Assembly: GCA_028281575.1 (NCBI GenBank) | Contig: JANQJP010000090.1 | Location: 150,679 to 214,678 of the forward strand | Origin: Cellvibrionaceae bacterium | GTDB taxonomy: Bacteria > Pseudomonadota > Gammaproteobacteria > Pseudomonadales > Cellvibrionaceae | Direction of reading: 5' to 3' | Length of the DNA stretch: 64,000 bases | Shown here: piece by piece, positions 1-8,613 of the stretch | Layout: every line of letters begins with the position of its first letter | Position numbering within the stretch: position 1 is the first letter of the stretch | Translations under genes and position numbers: made by a program | The notes under the pieces: model-generated | The model's database searches: none | The model's input: only the letters and a program-made list of their open reading frames with translations | Told to the model about the DNA's origin: nothing

Positions 1-758
1 CGTTTTGCGCGATCGAGCGCACTGGAAAAAGCAGCGCTGCCCTCCTCTGGGCTAACCCATCTATAGTGTTCCCCGAGTTGCGGATATATTTGTGTTTTTG
101 CTGCATCTATTGCCTGTGGGTCGCCAGCGAGCATAAAGTCGTGATTGACGCGGCTGCCGAGTTGAATTGCGCCAGTCGCGTCGACGTCATCGATATGTAT
201 CATAGCGCGAGGCGCCATCGCAAAAGTACTGCCGACACTGTCGGGTTCCTGCACAATAATTTTTTCTGCAATAAATTCTGCGTCGCCGACTTTTACTTTG
301 GTGCCGGGGCGAATATTAAGTGCTGTAAACAGGCGCGGAGCTAACCACAGTTTCCCCACTGTTGGGCCGGAGCCAATTATTCTAACTTCTTGATTTGCGG
401 CGTCACGAATTTGAAGGCTACCGCGCAGTGGGTAGTTTGTCGAAACGGCCTTTATTCGCGCAAGTTGCATGGCGTTTTGTGCAAAGATCATTGCGCTAAA
501 TTGCGTGGTTTGAGCGACATCAAGCTCATTCTTTTTTGCAATTTGATACCATTCCTGGGGCGCAGGCATACTGCCCTGCACTTTTGCGTCTGCGGCGATA
601 AATTCAGCGGCTTCTGAATACAACGTATTATTGATGCGTTCGACAAAAATACTGATTGCTGTGATGGACGCGGTTGCAACTGCGAGAGAGATTAGCAGGA
701 GCGTAAACGATTTACTGCGCAGCATCTTGCCGAACAATTTAACAACAAGGCGAAACAT
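1..758 (-). CDS. ABC transporter permease, YbbP/FtsX-like (partial)
   Basis: An open frame runs from an ATG at 758 off the left edge of the window with no stop (252 codons visible). After a short basic N-terminus (residues 1-15) comes one hydrophobic helix at about 16-38 (LLLLISLAVATASITAI-like), followed by a soluble periplasmic-type region. This is the usual start of an FtsX/MacB-type permease. It lies 14 nt downstream of an ATPase gene on the same strand. That pair, divergent from a tesA gene, is the ybbA-ybbP arrangement known from many Proteobacteria. The family is thought to export or extract lipophilic substrates. The C-terminal transmembrane helices lie outside the window, so family assignment depends partly on context. 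Confidence 0.8.
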   Translation of the reverse strand, partial: MFRLVVKLFGKMLRSKSFTLLLISLAVATASITAISIFVERINNTLYSEAAEFIAADAKVQGSMPAPQEWYQIAKKNELDVAQTTQFSAMIFAQNAMQLARIKAVSTNYPLRGSLQIRDAANQEVRIIGSGPTVGKLWLAPRLFTALNIRPGTKVKVGDAEFIAEKIIVQEPDSVGSTFAMAPRAMIHIDDVDATGAIQLGSRVNHDFMLAGDPQAIDAAKTQIYPQLGEHYRWVSPEEGSAAFSSALDRAK

Positions 759-772
759 TTTTACTCGAAACC

Positions 773-1429
773 TTAAATAAATTTTCCAGCGTGCATTTTC
801 AGGGTACGATCGCAGCGCTCTGCGAGTTCGCTTGAATGTGTCACTAAAACGAGTGTGGTTGCGTGTTCACGATTGAGTTCGAATAGTAGATCGGCTATTA
901 AAGCGCCAGTTTCCGCATCGAGGTTGCCAGTAGGCTCGTCGGCAAAAATAATAGGGGCTTCGCAGGCAAAAGCGCGGGCAATGGCAACGCGCTGTTGTTC
1001 GCCACCAGAGAGTTGCTGGGGGCTGTGTTTGCTGCGTTCGCTTAAACCGACGCGGTTCAAATAGCGTATTGCTTTGGCATGCGAATCGCGATCGCCTCTG
1101 ACTTCGAGCGGCAAAGCGACGTTTTCAGCCGCGTTTAGACCGTTGAGCAATTGAAAGTTTTGAAAAACAAACGCGACGTAACGCTGTCTGATTTCTGCCC
1201 GTAGTTCTTCATTGAGTGCAGAAATCTCGGTTTTATCGATAAATATCTGGCCAGCGCTGGGACAATCCAGTCCAGCAATCATGCCGAGCAGGGTAGACTT
1301 GCCAGAGCCAGAGGCGCCGACGATAGCGACGCTTTCACCTTTAGTGATGTTTAAATCGATGCCTTTGAGTATGGCTAAGCGCCCTTCTGCCGTGGGCACT
1401 TCGTGAAATAGTTGTCGAGTCTCTAACAT
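773..1429 (-). CDS. ybbA: ABC transporter ATP-binding protein, YbbA/LolD-like
   Basis: A complete 218-residue ABC ATPase. The Walker A motif GASGSGKST lies at residues 38-46, the signature LSGGEQQR near 139-146, and Walker B IIFADEP near 160, followed by a D-loop and an H-loop histidine (LVTHSSE). Length and motifs fit the LolD/MacB/YbbA class that powers FtsX-type permeases. It is cotranscribed with the permease that follows 14 nt downstream. Its ATG (1427-1429) shares two bases with the ATG of the divergent tesA gene, the classic ybbA/tesA neighbourhood. The substrate is not known from sequence. Confidence 0.9.
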   Translation of the reverse strand: MLETRQLFHEVPTAEGRLAILKGIDLNITKGESVAIVGASGSGKSTLLGMIAGLDCPSAGQIFIDKTEISALNEELRAEIRQRYVAFVFQNFQLLNGLNAAENVALPLEVRGDRDSHAKAIRYLNRVGLSERSKHSPQQLSGGEQQRVAIARAFACEAPIIFADEPTGNLDAETGALIADLLFELNREHATTLVLVTHSSELAERCDRTLKMHAGKFI

Positions 1430-2069
1430 GAATAGTTTACTTTCGTTTACGTTAAATCGTTTCAGTTATGCAGTGTTAATGGTTGCGATCAGTTCATATT
1501 CAAATACCGCTACTGATGCGCGCACCATTGTTGTCCTCGGCGATAGTCTCAGCGCTGCTTACCAAATGCCAGTGGAGAGAGGTTGGGTGTCGTTAATGCG
1601 CGACGAATTGATCAAAACACATGATCAGGTCGAGGTCATTAATGCGTCTGTAAGTGGCGCAACGACAGCTGCAGGTCTGCAAATTTTGCCCTCAGTAATG
1701 CAACAGCATCGCCCCGATATTCTCGTTTTAGCGCTCGGTGCGAATGACGGCTTACAGGGCAAGCCGCTGCCCTATATTCGCCGTAATTTAGAGCGCTTAA
1801 TTTCTCTCGCTGAGACTGGAGGTGCAACGATTTTACTGGTGGGTATACGCATTCCACCTAATTACGGTTCTGCTTATACTGAACCATTTTTTCATCAATT
1901 TGCAGATTTGGCTCGCGAAAGACAGCTGGCTTATTTGCCTTTTTTGCTGGACGGTGTTGCTGGTGACGACGCGCTTATGATGAGTGATGGGCTGCACCCT
2001 GAGCCCGAAGCGCAGCCGCGAATTTTGCGCAACGTGCTCGAGGCGCTTCGTCCAATGCTCTCGAAATAA
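1428..2069 (+). CDS. tesA: Arylesterase / acyl-CoA thioesterase I (SGNH hydrolase)
   Basis: A 213-residue GDSL/SGNH hydrolase acting in the periplasm on acyl esters or thioesters. The N-terminus (about residues 1-31) is a hydrophobic export signal ending near TATDA. Block I GDSLSAAYQ supplies the nucleophile serine, the NASVSGATT segment the block II glycine, GANDGL the block III asparagine, and DGLHP the catalytic Asp and His. Length matches E. coli TesA. The ATG at 1428 was chosen because it keeps the signal peptide; there is no clear Shine-Dalgarno sequence. It overlaps the ybbA start codon by two bases, so its promoter must lie inside ybbA. Confidence 0.9.
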   Translation: MNSLLSFTLNRFSYAVLMVAISSYSNTATDARTIVVLGDSLSAAYQMPVERGWVSLMRDELIKTHDQVEVINASVSGATTAAGLQILPSVMQQHRPDILVLALGANDGLQGKPLPYIRRNLERLISLAETGGATILLVGIRIPPNYGSAYTEPFFHQFADLARERQLAYLPFLLDGVAGDDALMMSDGLHPEPEAQPRILRNVLEALRPMLSK

Positions 2070-2497
2070 GGCATTTTGCAGTGTGCGTTAACTCGGCGAA
2101 GCATGAATTGACGGTTTTTGAGCGTAGCACCGGCGCGCCAACGTGTAAATGCACCACCGGTATATATGTTTCAGCAGCATAAAAAAATGAGGTATCAATT
2201 TGCGTGAACCAATATTGTGCAAAGTGCCGTCATATTGCTTCTAATTGGGGCGGAAGCGAACACGCGTTCACTTTTCCATCATATTTATCCGCTTTAATGC
2301 CGGGCCAACTATCTGTGAATAGCATCACATTTTATTTTTTGTATTAAATGTGAACAAAGTGGCGGCTTTGTGATCTATAGCAATAGTGAGCAAGGTGTGG
2401 GTACGAAATGTGCTGACCTTCGCTGACTGGCCCTTGTTTGTTGGGGTCAATATCGAAAGTTTGCCGATAAATTAGAAGTAAAAATGTGAGGTATTTG
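2070..2497. other. Intergenic region with no recognised feature
   Basis: About 430 nt between tesA and a small ORF. I see no convincing coding frame, terminator hairpin or RNA. The second half (from about 2200) is AT-rich and presumably contains the promoter of the small gene at 2498, but no clear -35/-10 pair was identified. Confidence 0.4.
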
Positions 2498-2641
2498 ATG
2501 AAATCTGATACGTTGACAGCAGCGGCAGTGATTTTTTTAATAGGATTAGTTGCCAGTGGCTTGGGTGTGACAGAGATATTTTCATCTGAACCAGCGGCAC
2601 CGACAGAGTTGCAGCGCGGTATTATTTCGGTTGCGGATTAA
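2498..2641 (+). CDS. Small predicted membrane protein (47 aa)
   Basis: ATG at 2498 with a good Shine-Dalgarno-like GTGAGG about 7 nt upstream, and TAA at 2639-2641. The 47-residue product has a short polar start (MKSDT), one hydrophobic helix at about residues 6-26 (AAAVIFLIGLVASG), and a polar tail rich in Glu, Pro and Ala. Its last 4 nt overlap the 3' end of the convergent folate cyclo-ligase gene. I do not recognise a family. The ribosome-binding site and the single clean transmembrane segment support it as real; homologues would be needed to confirm it. Confidence 0.5.
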   Translation: MKSDTLTAAAVIFLIGLVASGLGVTEIFSSEPAAPTELQRGIISVAD

Positions 2642-3243
2642 ACGCTGGGTTTGGGTCTAATCGTTTCTCTGTCACTGACAATACAATCCAATGATATGTC
2701 CCAGTGATCGTGGGGCACCAAAGCTGTTTTTTGTGCATCGTGCGCTACACCCACCAAGAACGGTTTGCGCCTCCACCTTTTATTTGAATATGCGAAACAG
2801 CGGTCATAATAGCCGCCCCCTCTGCCTAGGCGCCTCCCCTGTCGATCAAAGGCTACCAGTGGTAAACAGACAAAATCCAAATCCTGCGCAGGGTGTTTGG
2901 GTGCAGACTTAAGTGGTTCGGGGATACCAAATTTATTGGTTTCCAGTTTATCGCCTCTTCTGAAACGAGCAAAAAACATGTGCCTGCCTTCTATGCGAGG
3001 TAGATAGCAGTGTTTATTTTTACGCGTGATGGTATTTAACAGGAGCAGCGGTGAAATTTCCCCATCACTGGGTAGATAGAGTGCAATGTGCTTTGCATGG
3101 ATAAACTCGGGGACGCGGAGGAGGCGGAATCGGAGTTTTTTTGCGGCGAGTAATTGCTTCGCGGGACTTATTGCGCGGCGTCGTGACCGCATCTGATCAC
3201 GTATCTGCGATTTGAGAGACTGCTGCACTAAATTTGCCGCCAA
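2638..3243 (-). CDS. ygfA: 5-formyltetrahydrofolate cyclo-ligase
   Basis: 201 residues, normal for the family. The enzyme converts 5-formyl-THF to 5,10-methenyl-THF with ATP. Visible hallmarks are the basic N-terminal helix, LYLPSDGEI for folate binding, LPLVAFDRQGRRLGRGGGYYDR (signature GRGGGYYDR at about 140-148) and the C-terminal VGVAHD segment. It lies directly downstream of 6S RNA and zapA on the same strand, the order conserved in gammaproteobacteria (zapA-ssrS-ygfA), where processing of a common transcript is typical. Only the 3' tail overlaps the convergent small ORF. Confidence 0.92.
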   Translation of the reverse strand: MAANLVQQSLKSQIRDQMRSRRRAISPAKQLLAAKKLRFRLLRVPEFIHAKHIALYLPSDGEISPLLLLNTITRKNKHCYLPRIEGRHMFFARFRRGDKLETNKFGIPEPLKSAPKHPAQDLDFVCLPLVAFDRQGRRLGRGGGYYDRCFAYSNKRWRRKPFLVGVAHDAQKTALVPHDHWDISLDCIVSDRETIRPKPSV

Positions 3244-3264
3244 GAGAATTTAATCAACAAATTG

Positions 3265-3450
3265 AAGGGAGGCCCGGGAATGCCGCTGTCAGCTTTACCT
3301 TGAACCGTAGAGTTCAAGGGGGAGGTTACTGCAAAGTATCGGGCTTTCCGTGACAACGGACATGCACTCCCACAACGCGAGTGGCCTCCGGATAAGGGAT
3401 TATCGGCTCAGGGATTGGCCAACTGGCGAACACCCCAGGGTATTTTCAGT
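3265..3450 (-). ncRNA. ssrS: 6S RNA
   Basis: Read on the minus strand, the segment has the 6S RNA hallmarks. Near the 5' end is a GTTCGCCAG...GGCCAATCCCTGAGCCGATA block close to the E. coli sequence. The middle is a long irregular stem. Then comes CCTTGAAC-loop-GTTCAAGG, and the 3' CGGCATTCCCGGG pairs back with the 5' CCCTGGGGTG. It sits between zapA and the cyclo-ligase gene, the conserved location. 6S RNA binds sigma-70 RNA polymerase holoenzyme and down-tunes transcription in stationary phase. Ends are estimated from the closing stem (plus or minus about 10 nt). Confidence 0.88.
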
Positions 3451-3522
3451 ATATCACCGGCAAGCCTTTAAACCAGTCTTGACAAATAGACATTCCCGCA
3501 GGCGTGGGACGGTTTGAAAAAT

Positions 3523-3813
3523 TTACTGAGAAGCCAGAGCAGAGTCGAGCTTTTCGTTAAGGCGAGTCAGAGAGCGTGTGAGTTCGGGATCGTTCCCGGA
3601 TGATGGGCGCTGCTGTAATTCATGGCATAAGTTGAGTGCCACCATAATAGCTATGCGCTCTAAGCCAACAATGCTGCCGCTCTTGCGTACGGCACGCATG
3701 CGGCTATCCAGCTCACTGGCGGCGCGCATTAATTCATGGTGCTCTTCCGGTTTGCAAGCAACTTGATACTCCTTGTCAAGAATGCTCACAGACACGCGAT
3801 TATCTTCGGTCAT
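3523..3813 (-). CDS. zapA: Cell division protein ZapA
   Basis: A 96-residue ZapA homologue that bundles FtsZ filaments at the division site. The N-terminal globular part (VSVSILDKEYQVACKPEE, residues 7-24) resembles the ZapA head, followed by a long helical coiled-coil region to the C-terminus. Its ATG overlaps the stop of the upstream small coiled-coil gene by 4 nt (ATGA at 3810-3813), so the two are translationally coupled. 6S RNA and the folate cyclo-ligase gene follow, as in other gammaproteobacteria. Confidence 0.92.
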   Translation of the reverse strand: MTEDNRVSVSILDKEYQVACKPEEHHELMRAASELDSRMRAVRKSGSIVGLERIAIMVALNLCHELQQRPSSGNDPELTRSLTRLNEKLDSALASQ

Positions 3814-4034
3814 GATGCTCGCTGTTCAGATTCGGTGGATAAGTTTTGTAACAGTTTGATCATGGCTTCTACACGCGAGCGGGCTTTATCATTCTTTTCA
3901 ATAAGTCGTGCGCGTTCGTTTTGCCAGGCGAGTTTGTCTGCACGTAGTTCTGCTGTCTCTTTCTCGAGAGCTGCGCAGCGGGAAATCAAGGTATCAATTT
4001 TTGCTTCAATATTTTCGAGCATGGTATCTGGCAT
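3810..4034 (-). CDS. TIGR02449 family coiled-coil protein
   Basis: A 74-residue, nearly entirely helical protein with a heptad pattern (LENIEAKIDTLISRCAALEKETAELRADK...). Short coiled-coil proteins of the TIGR02449 family lie immediately upstream of zapA in many gammaproteobacteria. Their size and structure recall the divisome factor ZapB, and a role in division is inferred from that and the ATGA coupling to zapA. No enzymatic motif is present. ATG at 4034 is the first in frame. Confidence 0.8.
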   Translation of the reverse strand: MPDTMLENIEAKIDTLISRCAALEKETAELRADKLAWQNERARLIEKNDKARSRVEAMIKLLQNLSTESEQRAS

Positions 4035-4240
4035 AGTATGGGCTGCAAGAATATTGCGATTAACGCTAAAATAACGCGCTAGGACTCAATTGCAGAAAAA
4101 AGTTCGCTTGCAACAAATACTTCTATTTAGTGAGCGCAGGCCCTAGAAATTCCAGCGATTTCATATCTTAATGTGAATTCTAGAAAAGTATAGTCTTTGT
4201 ATTGAGATATAACGAATTCCCATCCAGCACAGGCTTGTTG

Positions 4241-4798
4241 ATGAAGCTTCTATATGATTTTCAGATTTTAAACGACCTTCTCCTCGCCGAAGGTGCGATT
4301 TGCTCAGTTGCCGAATTACAAGGCATGTACTGCGGGCAGTTGGCCGGCGGTCGTGAGCGCGATAACAAAGACTGGATAGAACAGGCGCGAGAGTTTGCAG
4401 ATCTGGTCCATTTTGATCTCAACCCAAAGCAAGAACAGTTATTTTTATATTTATTTGAAGAGAGTAAAAAGGGGGTGGCAAGCGAGGACTATTCTTTCTC
4501 ACCGTTGCTACCCGACGACGCCTGCCCGCTCGCTGATCGCGCGCGCGAACTCGGTGCGTGGTGCCGCGGCTTTTTACACGGCTTTGGCGCTTCAGGTGTG
4601 AACAAGGACACGACGCTAAGTGCGGAAGTTGCAGAGGTATTGCGCGATTTGGCGCAGATTAGTCAAGCGACCAAGGCGGTAGAGGACGATGAAAATGAAA
4701 GCGAAAATGATTGGTTTGAACTCGTCGAATATTTACGTGCCGGCGTATTTACCATTTACGCTGAAATGAATCATTCTCGACCCACCACCTACCACTGA
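4241..4798 (+). CDS. ygfB: UPF0149 family protein (YgfB-like)
   Basis: 185 residues from the ATG at 4241. An in-frame TTG at 4202 would add 13 residues without family support. YgfB/UPF0149 proteins are all-alpha. The segment LLLAEGAICSVAELQGMYCGQLAGG aligns with the E. coli N-terminus, RARELGAWCRGFLHGFG with its central motif, and the C-terminus has the acidic DDENESENDWFELVEYLR stretch. The gene starts the conserved ygfB-pepP-ubiH-ubiI order and lies 9 nt from pepP. Molecular function is not settled for this family in general. Confidence 0.85.
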   Translation: MKLLYDFQILNDLLLAEGAICSVAELQGMYCGQLAGGRERDNKDWIEQAREFADLVHFDLNPKQEQLFLYLFEESKKGVASEDYSFSPLLPDDACPLADRARELGAWCRGFLHGFGASGVNKDTTLSAEVAEVLRDLAQISQATKAVEDDENESENDWFELVEYLRAGVFTIYAEMNHSRPTTYH

Positions 4799-4807
4799 TA
4801 TACGTAT

Positions 4808-6127
4808 ATGAGTAACGCTATTTCCAAGCAAGAGTTTGCGCGCCGACGCCAGCGGCTGATGGAACAGATGGAGTCCGACAGCATTGCTGTTTTGCCGGCG
4901 GCGCGAGAAAAAGTGCGCAGTCACGATACTCACTACCCCTTCCGCCAGGACAGTGACTTCGCCTATTTGAGTGGGTTCCCTGAACCGGATGCTGTGATGG
5001 TACTCATCCCCGGGCGCGACCACGGCGAATTTGTGCTTTTTTGTCGGGACAAAGATAAGGCGCGCGAGATTTGGGATGGGTACCGGGCCGGGCCAGTAGG
5101 GGCAGTAAACGATTACGGTGCTGACGATGCTTTTCCGATCGATGATATCGATGATATTTTGCCGGGCATGATCGAAGGGCGGGAGCGGGTCTATTATGCG
5201 ATGGGCCGCAACGCCGAATTCGATAAGCGTGTCATGGGCTGGATCAATGCCATTCGGCAAAAGGTGCGCTCGGGCGCGACGCCGCCGGGGGAATTTTTAG
5301 ATCTCGATCACTTCCTGCACGACATGCGCTTGTTTAAAAGCGCCGCTGAAATTCGTCTGATGGAAAAAGCGGCGGGCATTTCGGCTGAAGCCCATTGCGA
5401 AGCGATGCGGGCGTGTGCTCCAGGCGTGCACGAGTTTCAGTTGGAAGCCGTGATTCAGCATTACTGCGCGGTTCGTGGCGGTCGCCATCCTGCGTACACC
5501 ACCATTGTTGGAGGTGGTGCCAATGCTTGTGTTCTGCACTACATAGAGAACAAGGCCAAACTTAAACAAGGTGACTTAGTATTGATTGATGCCGGTTGTG
5601 AATTGGAGGGCTATGCTTCCGACATTACTCGGACCTTCCCCGTCAGTGGTCGATTTAGTAAGGACCAGCGCAGGCTTTACGACATTGTGTTACGCGCGCA
5701 GGCAGCCGCGTTGGAAGCGATAGCGCCGGGAAAGCATTGGAATGACCCTCACGAAGCTTCTGTGCGTGTGATTACGGAAGGTTTAGTTGAATTAGGTTTG
5801 CTGCGGGGCTCTGTGCAAAGCAATATTGATGACGGCAAATACAAGGACTTCTACATGCATCGAATCGGGCATTGGCTCGGCATGGACGTGCACGATGTTG
5901 GCGATTACAAAGTGGGGGGCGAGTGGCGAGTGCTCGAGCCAGGCATGGTCATGACAGTCGAACCGGGACTCTATGTGGCGGCGGACAATACCGATGTTGA
6001 CGCGCGCTGGCGGGGTATCGGTATACGCATAGAGGACGATGTACTCATCACAAAAGATGGTTATAGGGTGTTGAGCTCGGGTGCTCCCAAGGAGATCGCC
6101 GATATCGAAGCTATGATGGCGCAATAA
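4808..6127 (+). CDS. pepP: Xaa-Pro aminopeptidase P
   Basis: 439 residues, the usual length of PepP, which removes the N-terminal residue from peptides with proline at position 2. The N-terminal AMP-N domain spans about residues 1-170 and the pita-bread metallopeptidase domain follows. The two-metal ligands are visible as D261 and D272 (LIDAGCELEGYASDITRTFP), H355 (HRIGHWLG), E385 (VEPGLY) and E409 (GIRIEDD). ATG at 4808 lies 9 nt after ygfB. The TAA is immediately followed by the ATG of ubiH, so the genes form one operon. Confidence 0.95.
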   Translation: MSNAISKQEFARRRQRLMEQMESDSIAVLPAAREKVRSHDTHYPFRQDSDFAYLSGFPEPDAVMVLIPGRDHGEFVLFCRDKDKAREIWDGYRAGPVGAVNDYGADDAFPIDDIDDILPGMIEGRERVYYAMGRNAEFDKRVMGWINAIRQKVRSGATPPGEFLDLDHFLHDMRLFKSAAEIRLMEKAAGISAEAHCEAMRACAPGVHEFQLEAVIQHYCAVRGGRHPAYTTIVGGGANACVLHYIENKAKLKQGDLVLIDAGCELEGYASDITRTFPVSGRFSKDQRRLYDIVLRAQAAALEAIAPGKHWNDPHEASVRVITEGLVELGLLRGSVQSNIDDGKYKDFYMHRIGHWLGMDVHDVGDYKVGGEWRVLEPGMVMTVEPGLYVAADNTDVDARWRGIGIRIEDDVLITKDGYRVLSSGAPKEIADIEAMMAQ

Positions 6128-7390
6128 ATGAAAGACCAGATGCGCGGATCGGTAGAGCCTGAATTGGAACAGACAGACGTAGCGATTGTTGGCGGGGGTA
6201 TGGTGGGTATGAGCCTCGCTGCGATGTTAGCAAAGCTATGTCCGACGCTTCACGTCACGCTGATTGAAGCACAAGTGCCTGGCGCTGCAACTACTGATTC
6301 GTCGACCTTCGATGCGCGCAGTACGGCGATAGCGGCTGGCAGTGTGCGCATGTTTGAGCAGCTCGGTCTTTGGCGCAAATTGGCCGCTGAAGCGACCCCG
6401 ATTCATGAAGTACAGGTTTCTGATCGTGGGCAGGTCGGTTGGGCGAAATATAGCACCGAAGCAAATCATGGGGAGCCACTGGGCTACATCGTCGAAAATA
6501 CCTGGCTGCTCAATACACTTCGCCGTTGGGTGGGAACGCTCGACACTTTAAGTTATAAGGCGCCTGTTGCAGTTCAGAGCATCGTTCATACTGCGGCTGG
6601 CGCCATTCTGAATCTCAGTTGCGACGGTGTACAATCCAAATTACAGGCGCAGCTCGTGGTGCTCGCCGATGGGGCAAATTCGCCGATCGCTAAATCTATC
6701 GGTATAGCGTTTGACCAACACAAATACGGGCAGTGTGCCATTGTGGCAAATGTAGCGCATGAAACCCCCCATATGGGGCGTGCGTTTGAGCGATTTACCG
6801 AACGCGGCCCATTGGCGCTATTGCCATTGCGTGATCATCGCCAAAAACATCGTTCGGCCTTAGTCTGGACGCGAACAGATAGTGAAGCAAACGATCACCT
6901 GGCGATGTCTGAACAGCGCTTTATCGAGGCCCTTCAACATGAATTCGGCTATGCTTTAGGTAAGTTCCTCGCCGTAGGTGAACGCAGCGCATTTTCGCTA
7001 AACTTGTTGTTTGCGCGTGAACAGGTGAGGTCTTCACTGGTGTTGATTGGCAATGCGGCGCACTTCCTTCATCCTGTTGCAGGACAGGGTTTCAATTTAG
7101 CGCTGCGCGATTGCGCAGAACTGGCTCAGCAGTTGTTAGACGCACATAGAAAGGGCAAACGTCTGGGCGATTTAACCGTGCTCGATGCCTATTTGGATGC
7201 GCGAAAGCAGGATCAGTGGCTGACAACGCAACTTAGCCATCGGTTTATCGATATGTTTGTAAGTACTCACATAGCAAAGCGCTTCGCGAGAAACCTTGGT
7301 TTATTTGCAATGAATCAGCAAACGCCGCTCAAATCGTTATTTTTTCAACAAATGATGGGTTTAGGTGGGCGTGGAGAGCAACTCTCGTGA
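6128..7390 (+). CDS. ubiH: 2-octaprenyl-6-methoxyphenol hydroxylase (ubiquinone C4 hydroxylase)
   Basis: A 420-residue class A FAD monooxygenase of ubiquinone biosynthesis. The FAD Rossmann motif AIVGGGMVGMSLA is at about residues 19-31, the DG-type motif VLADGANSP is mid-protein, and the C-terminal ribose-binding motif LIGNAAHFLHPVAGQGFNLALRD is present. Position directly behind pepP and ahead of a second paralogue is the canonical order for ubiH. The ATG follows the pepP stop without a gap, and the 3' end overlaps the next gene by 4 nt (GTGA). Confidence 0.9.
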   Translation: MKDQMRGSVEPELEQTDVAIVGGGMVGMSLAAMLAKLCPTLHVTLIEAQVPGAATTDSSTFDARSTAIAAGSVRMFEQLGLWRKLAAEATPIHEVQVSDRGQVGWAKYSTEANHGEPLGYIVENTWLLNTLRRWVGTLDTLSYKAPVAVQSIVHTAAGAILNLSCDGVQSKLQAQLVVLADGANSPIAKSIGIAFDQHKYGQCAIVANVAHETPHMGRAFERFTERGPLALLPLRDHRQKHRSALVWTRTDSEANDHLAMSEQRFIEALQHEFGYALGKFLAVGERSAFSLNLLFAREQVRSSLVLIGNAAHFLHPVAGQGFNLALRDCAELAQQLLDAHRKGKRLGDLTVLDAYLDARKQDQWLTTQLSHRFIDMFVSTHIAKRFARNLGLFAMNQQTPLKSLFFQQMMGLGGRGEQLS

Positions 7391-8613
7391 CTACGTCGGC
7401 CGACGTACATGTCGATATCGCCATCGTTGGTGCTGGCATTGTTGGTGCTACTTTAGCGTCGCTGCTCGCTGGGTCTGAGATAACGGCAGGTTTAAGTGTC
7501 GCGTTAATAGATAAGCAGGCATCGCAGTTAGACGTCGATCTCGAGCACTTTGATCCACGTGTTGTCGCGCTGTCGCCAGCGTCTCAGACCATACTCAAAA
7601 CTGCCGGCGCATGGGATGAAATCACGTCGATGCGCGCATGTGCTTATCGGCGCATGTACGTATGGGACGCCGATGGCACCGGCCATATCGCGTTTGATGC
7701 GCGAGACATGCGTCAAGATGCGTTGGGTCATATCTGTGAAAACAGTGTTGTTGTCGCCGCGTTAAACCGTGCTCTGAGTGAGGTGCCAAATGTTCACCAG
7801 CTCAGGCCAGTTGATGTTGTGGGCCTCATTAGTGGTGATGAGCCGCGCCTTTTGCTTGCTGATGGCCGCTCGGTCTCATCTAAATTGGTTCTCGCGGCAG
7901 ATGGTGCGCATTCGGAAATTCGCCGTCTCGCTGGATTTGATATGCGCGAGTGGCATTATCAGCATCATGCGATCGTGACCACACTAGAAACAGAGCATTC
8001 CCATGAATTTTGCGCGTGGCAACGCTTTTCCACCGACGGGCCGCTGGCCTATCTGCCGCTGAGTAGAAATGGCACGGACGACCGCTCGGTTTCCATTGTC
8101 TGGTCACTGCGTTCCGGCGTTGCGAAAAAAAATATGGCGCTGAAAGACAGCGCATTTTGCGAAGCCGCAGCCGTTGCTATGGAGAAACGCCTTGGGAATA
8201 TAAAAAAATGCGACACGCGTGTGAGCGTTCCTCTAATGCAGCGCTCCGCCAGGCAATATATTAAGCCGGGTGTGGCTCTGGTTGGTGACGCCGCGCACAC
8301 CATTCATCCACTTGCTGGGCAAGGCCTGAATCTCGGCCTGTACGACGCGCATACCATCGTTGCGCAAATCCAGCGTGCGACGCAGCGCAAGCTTCCGTTA
8401 AATGATATGTCGGTGCTGCGGCGCTACGAGCGCGCCCGGCAACCTGAAAACCTGATGGCAATGGCCGCAATGGAAGGTTTTAAGCAGACCTTTGGCAGCG
8501 ATAATATTTTTGTGCGCTGGGCGAGAAATACCGGCTTGAATGTTGTCGACCAGCATTTTTTCCTTAAACGCGTATTCGCTCAGGTTGCCGCGGGGAGGTC
8601 ATCCGGTGGCTGA
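7387..8613 (+). CDS. ubiI: UbiI-type FAD-dependent ubiquinone hydroxylase
   Basis: 408 residues, paralogous to the preceding gene, with the GTG start inside the ubiH stop (GTGA). It has AIVGAGIVGATLASLL for FAD, LAADGAHSEIRRLAG as the middle motif, and LVGDAAHTIHPLAGQGLNLGLYDA at the C-terminal part. The second hydroxylase downstream of ubiH is normally UbiI (VisC; C5 hydroxylation), but UbiF or a broad-specificity UbiL/UbiM-type role cannot be excluded from sequence. Its 3' end overlaps the start of the PqiA-like gene by 8 nt. Confidence 0.82.
   Translation: MTTSADVHVDIAIVGAGIVGATLASLLAGSEITAGLSVALIDKQASQLDVDLEHFDPRVVALSPASQTILKTAGAWDEITSMRACAYRRMYVWDADGTGHIAFDARDMRQDALGHICENSVVVAALNRALSEVPNVHQLRPVDVVGLISGDEPRLLLADGRSVSSKLVLAADGAHSEIRRLAGFDMREWHYQHHAIVTTLETEHSHEFCAWQRFSTDGPLAYLPLSRNGTDDRSVSIVWSLRSGVAKKNMALKDSAFCEAAAVAMEKRLGNIKKCDTRVSVPLMQRSARQYIKPGVALVGDAAHTIHPLAGQGLNLGLYDAHTIVAQIQRATQRKLPLNDMSVLRRYERARQPENLMAMAAMEGFKQTFGSDNIFVRWARNTGLNVVDQHFFLKRVFAQVAAGRSSGG

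Noticed and set aside
4733..5260. 175-codon minus-strand frame inside pepP
   Set aside because: Fully antisense to a well-supported pepP gene with intact catalytic residues; no signal of its own.
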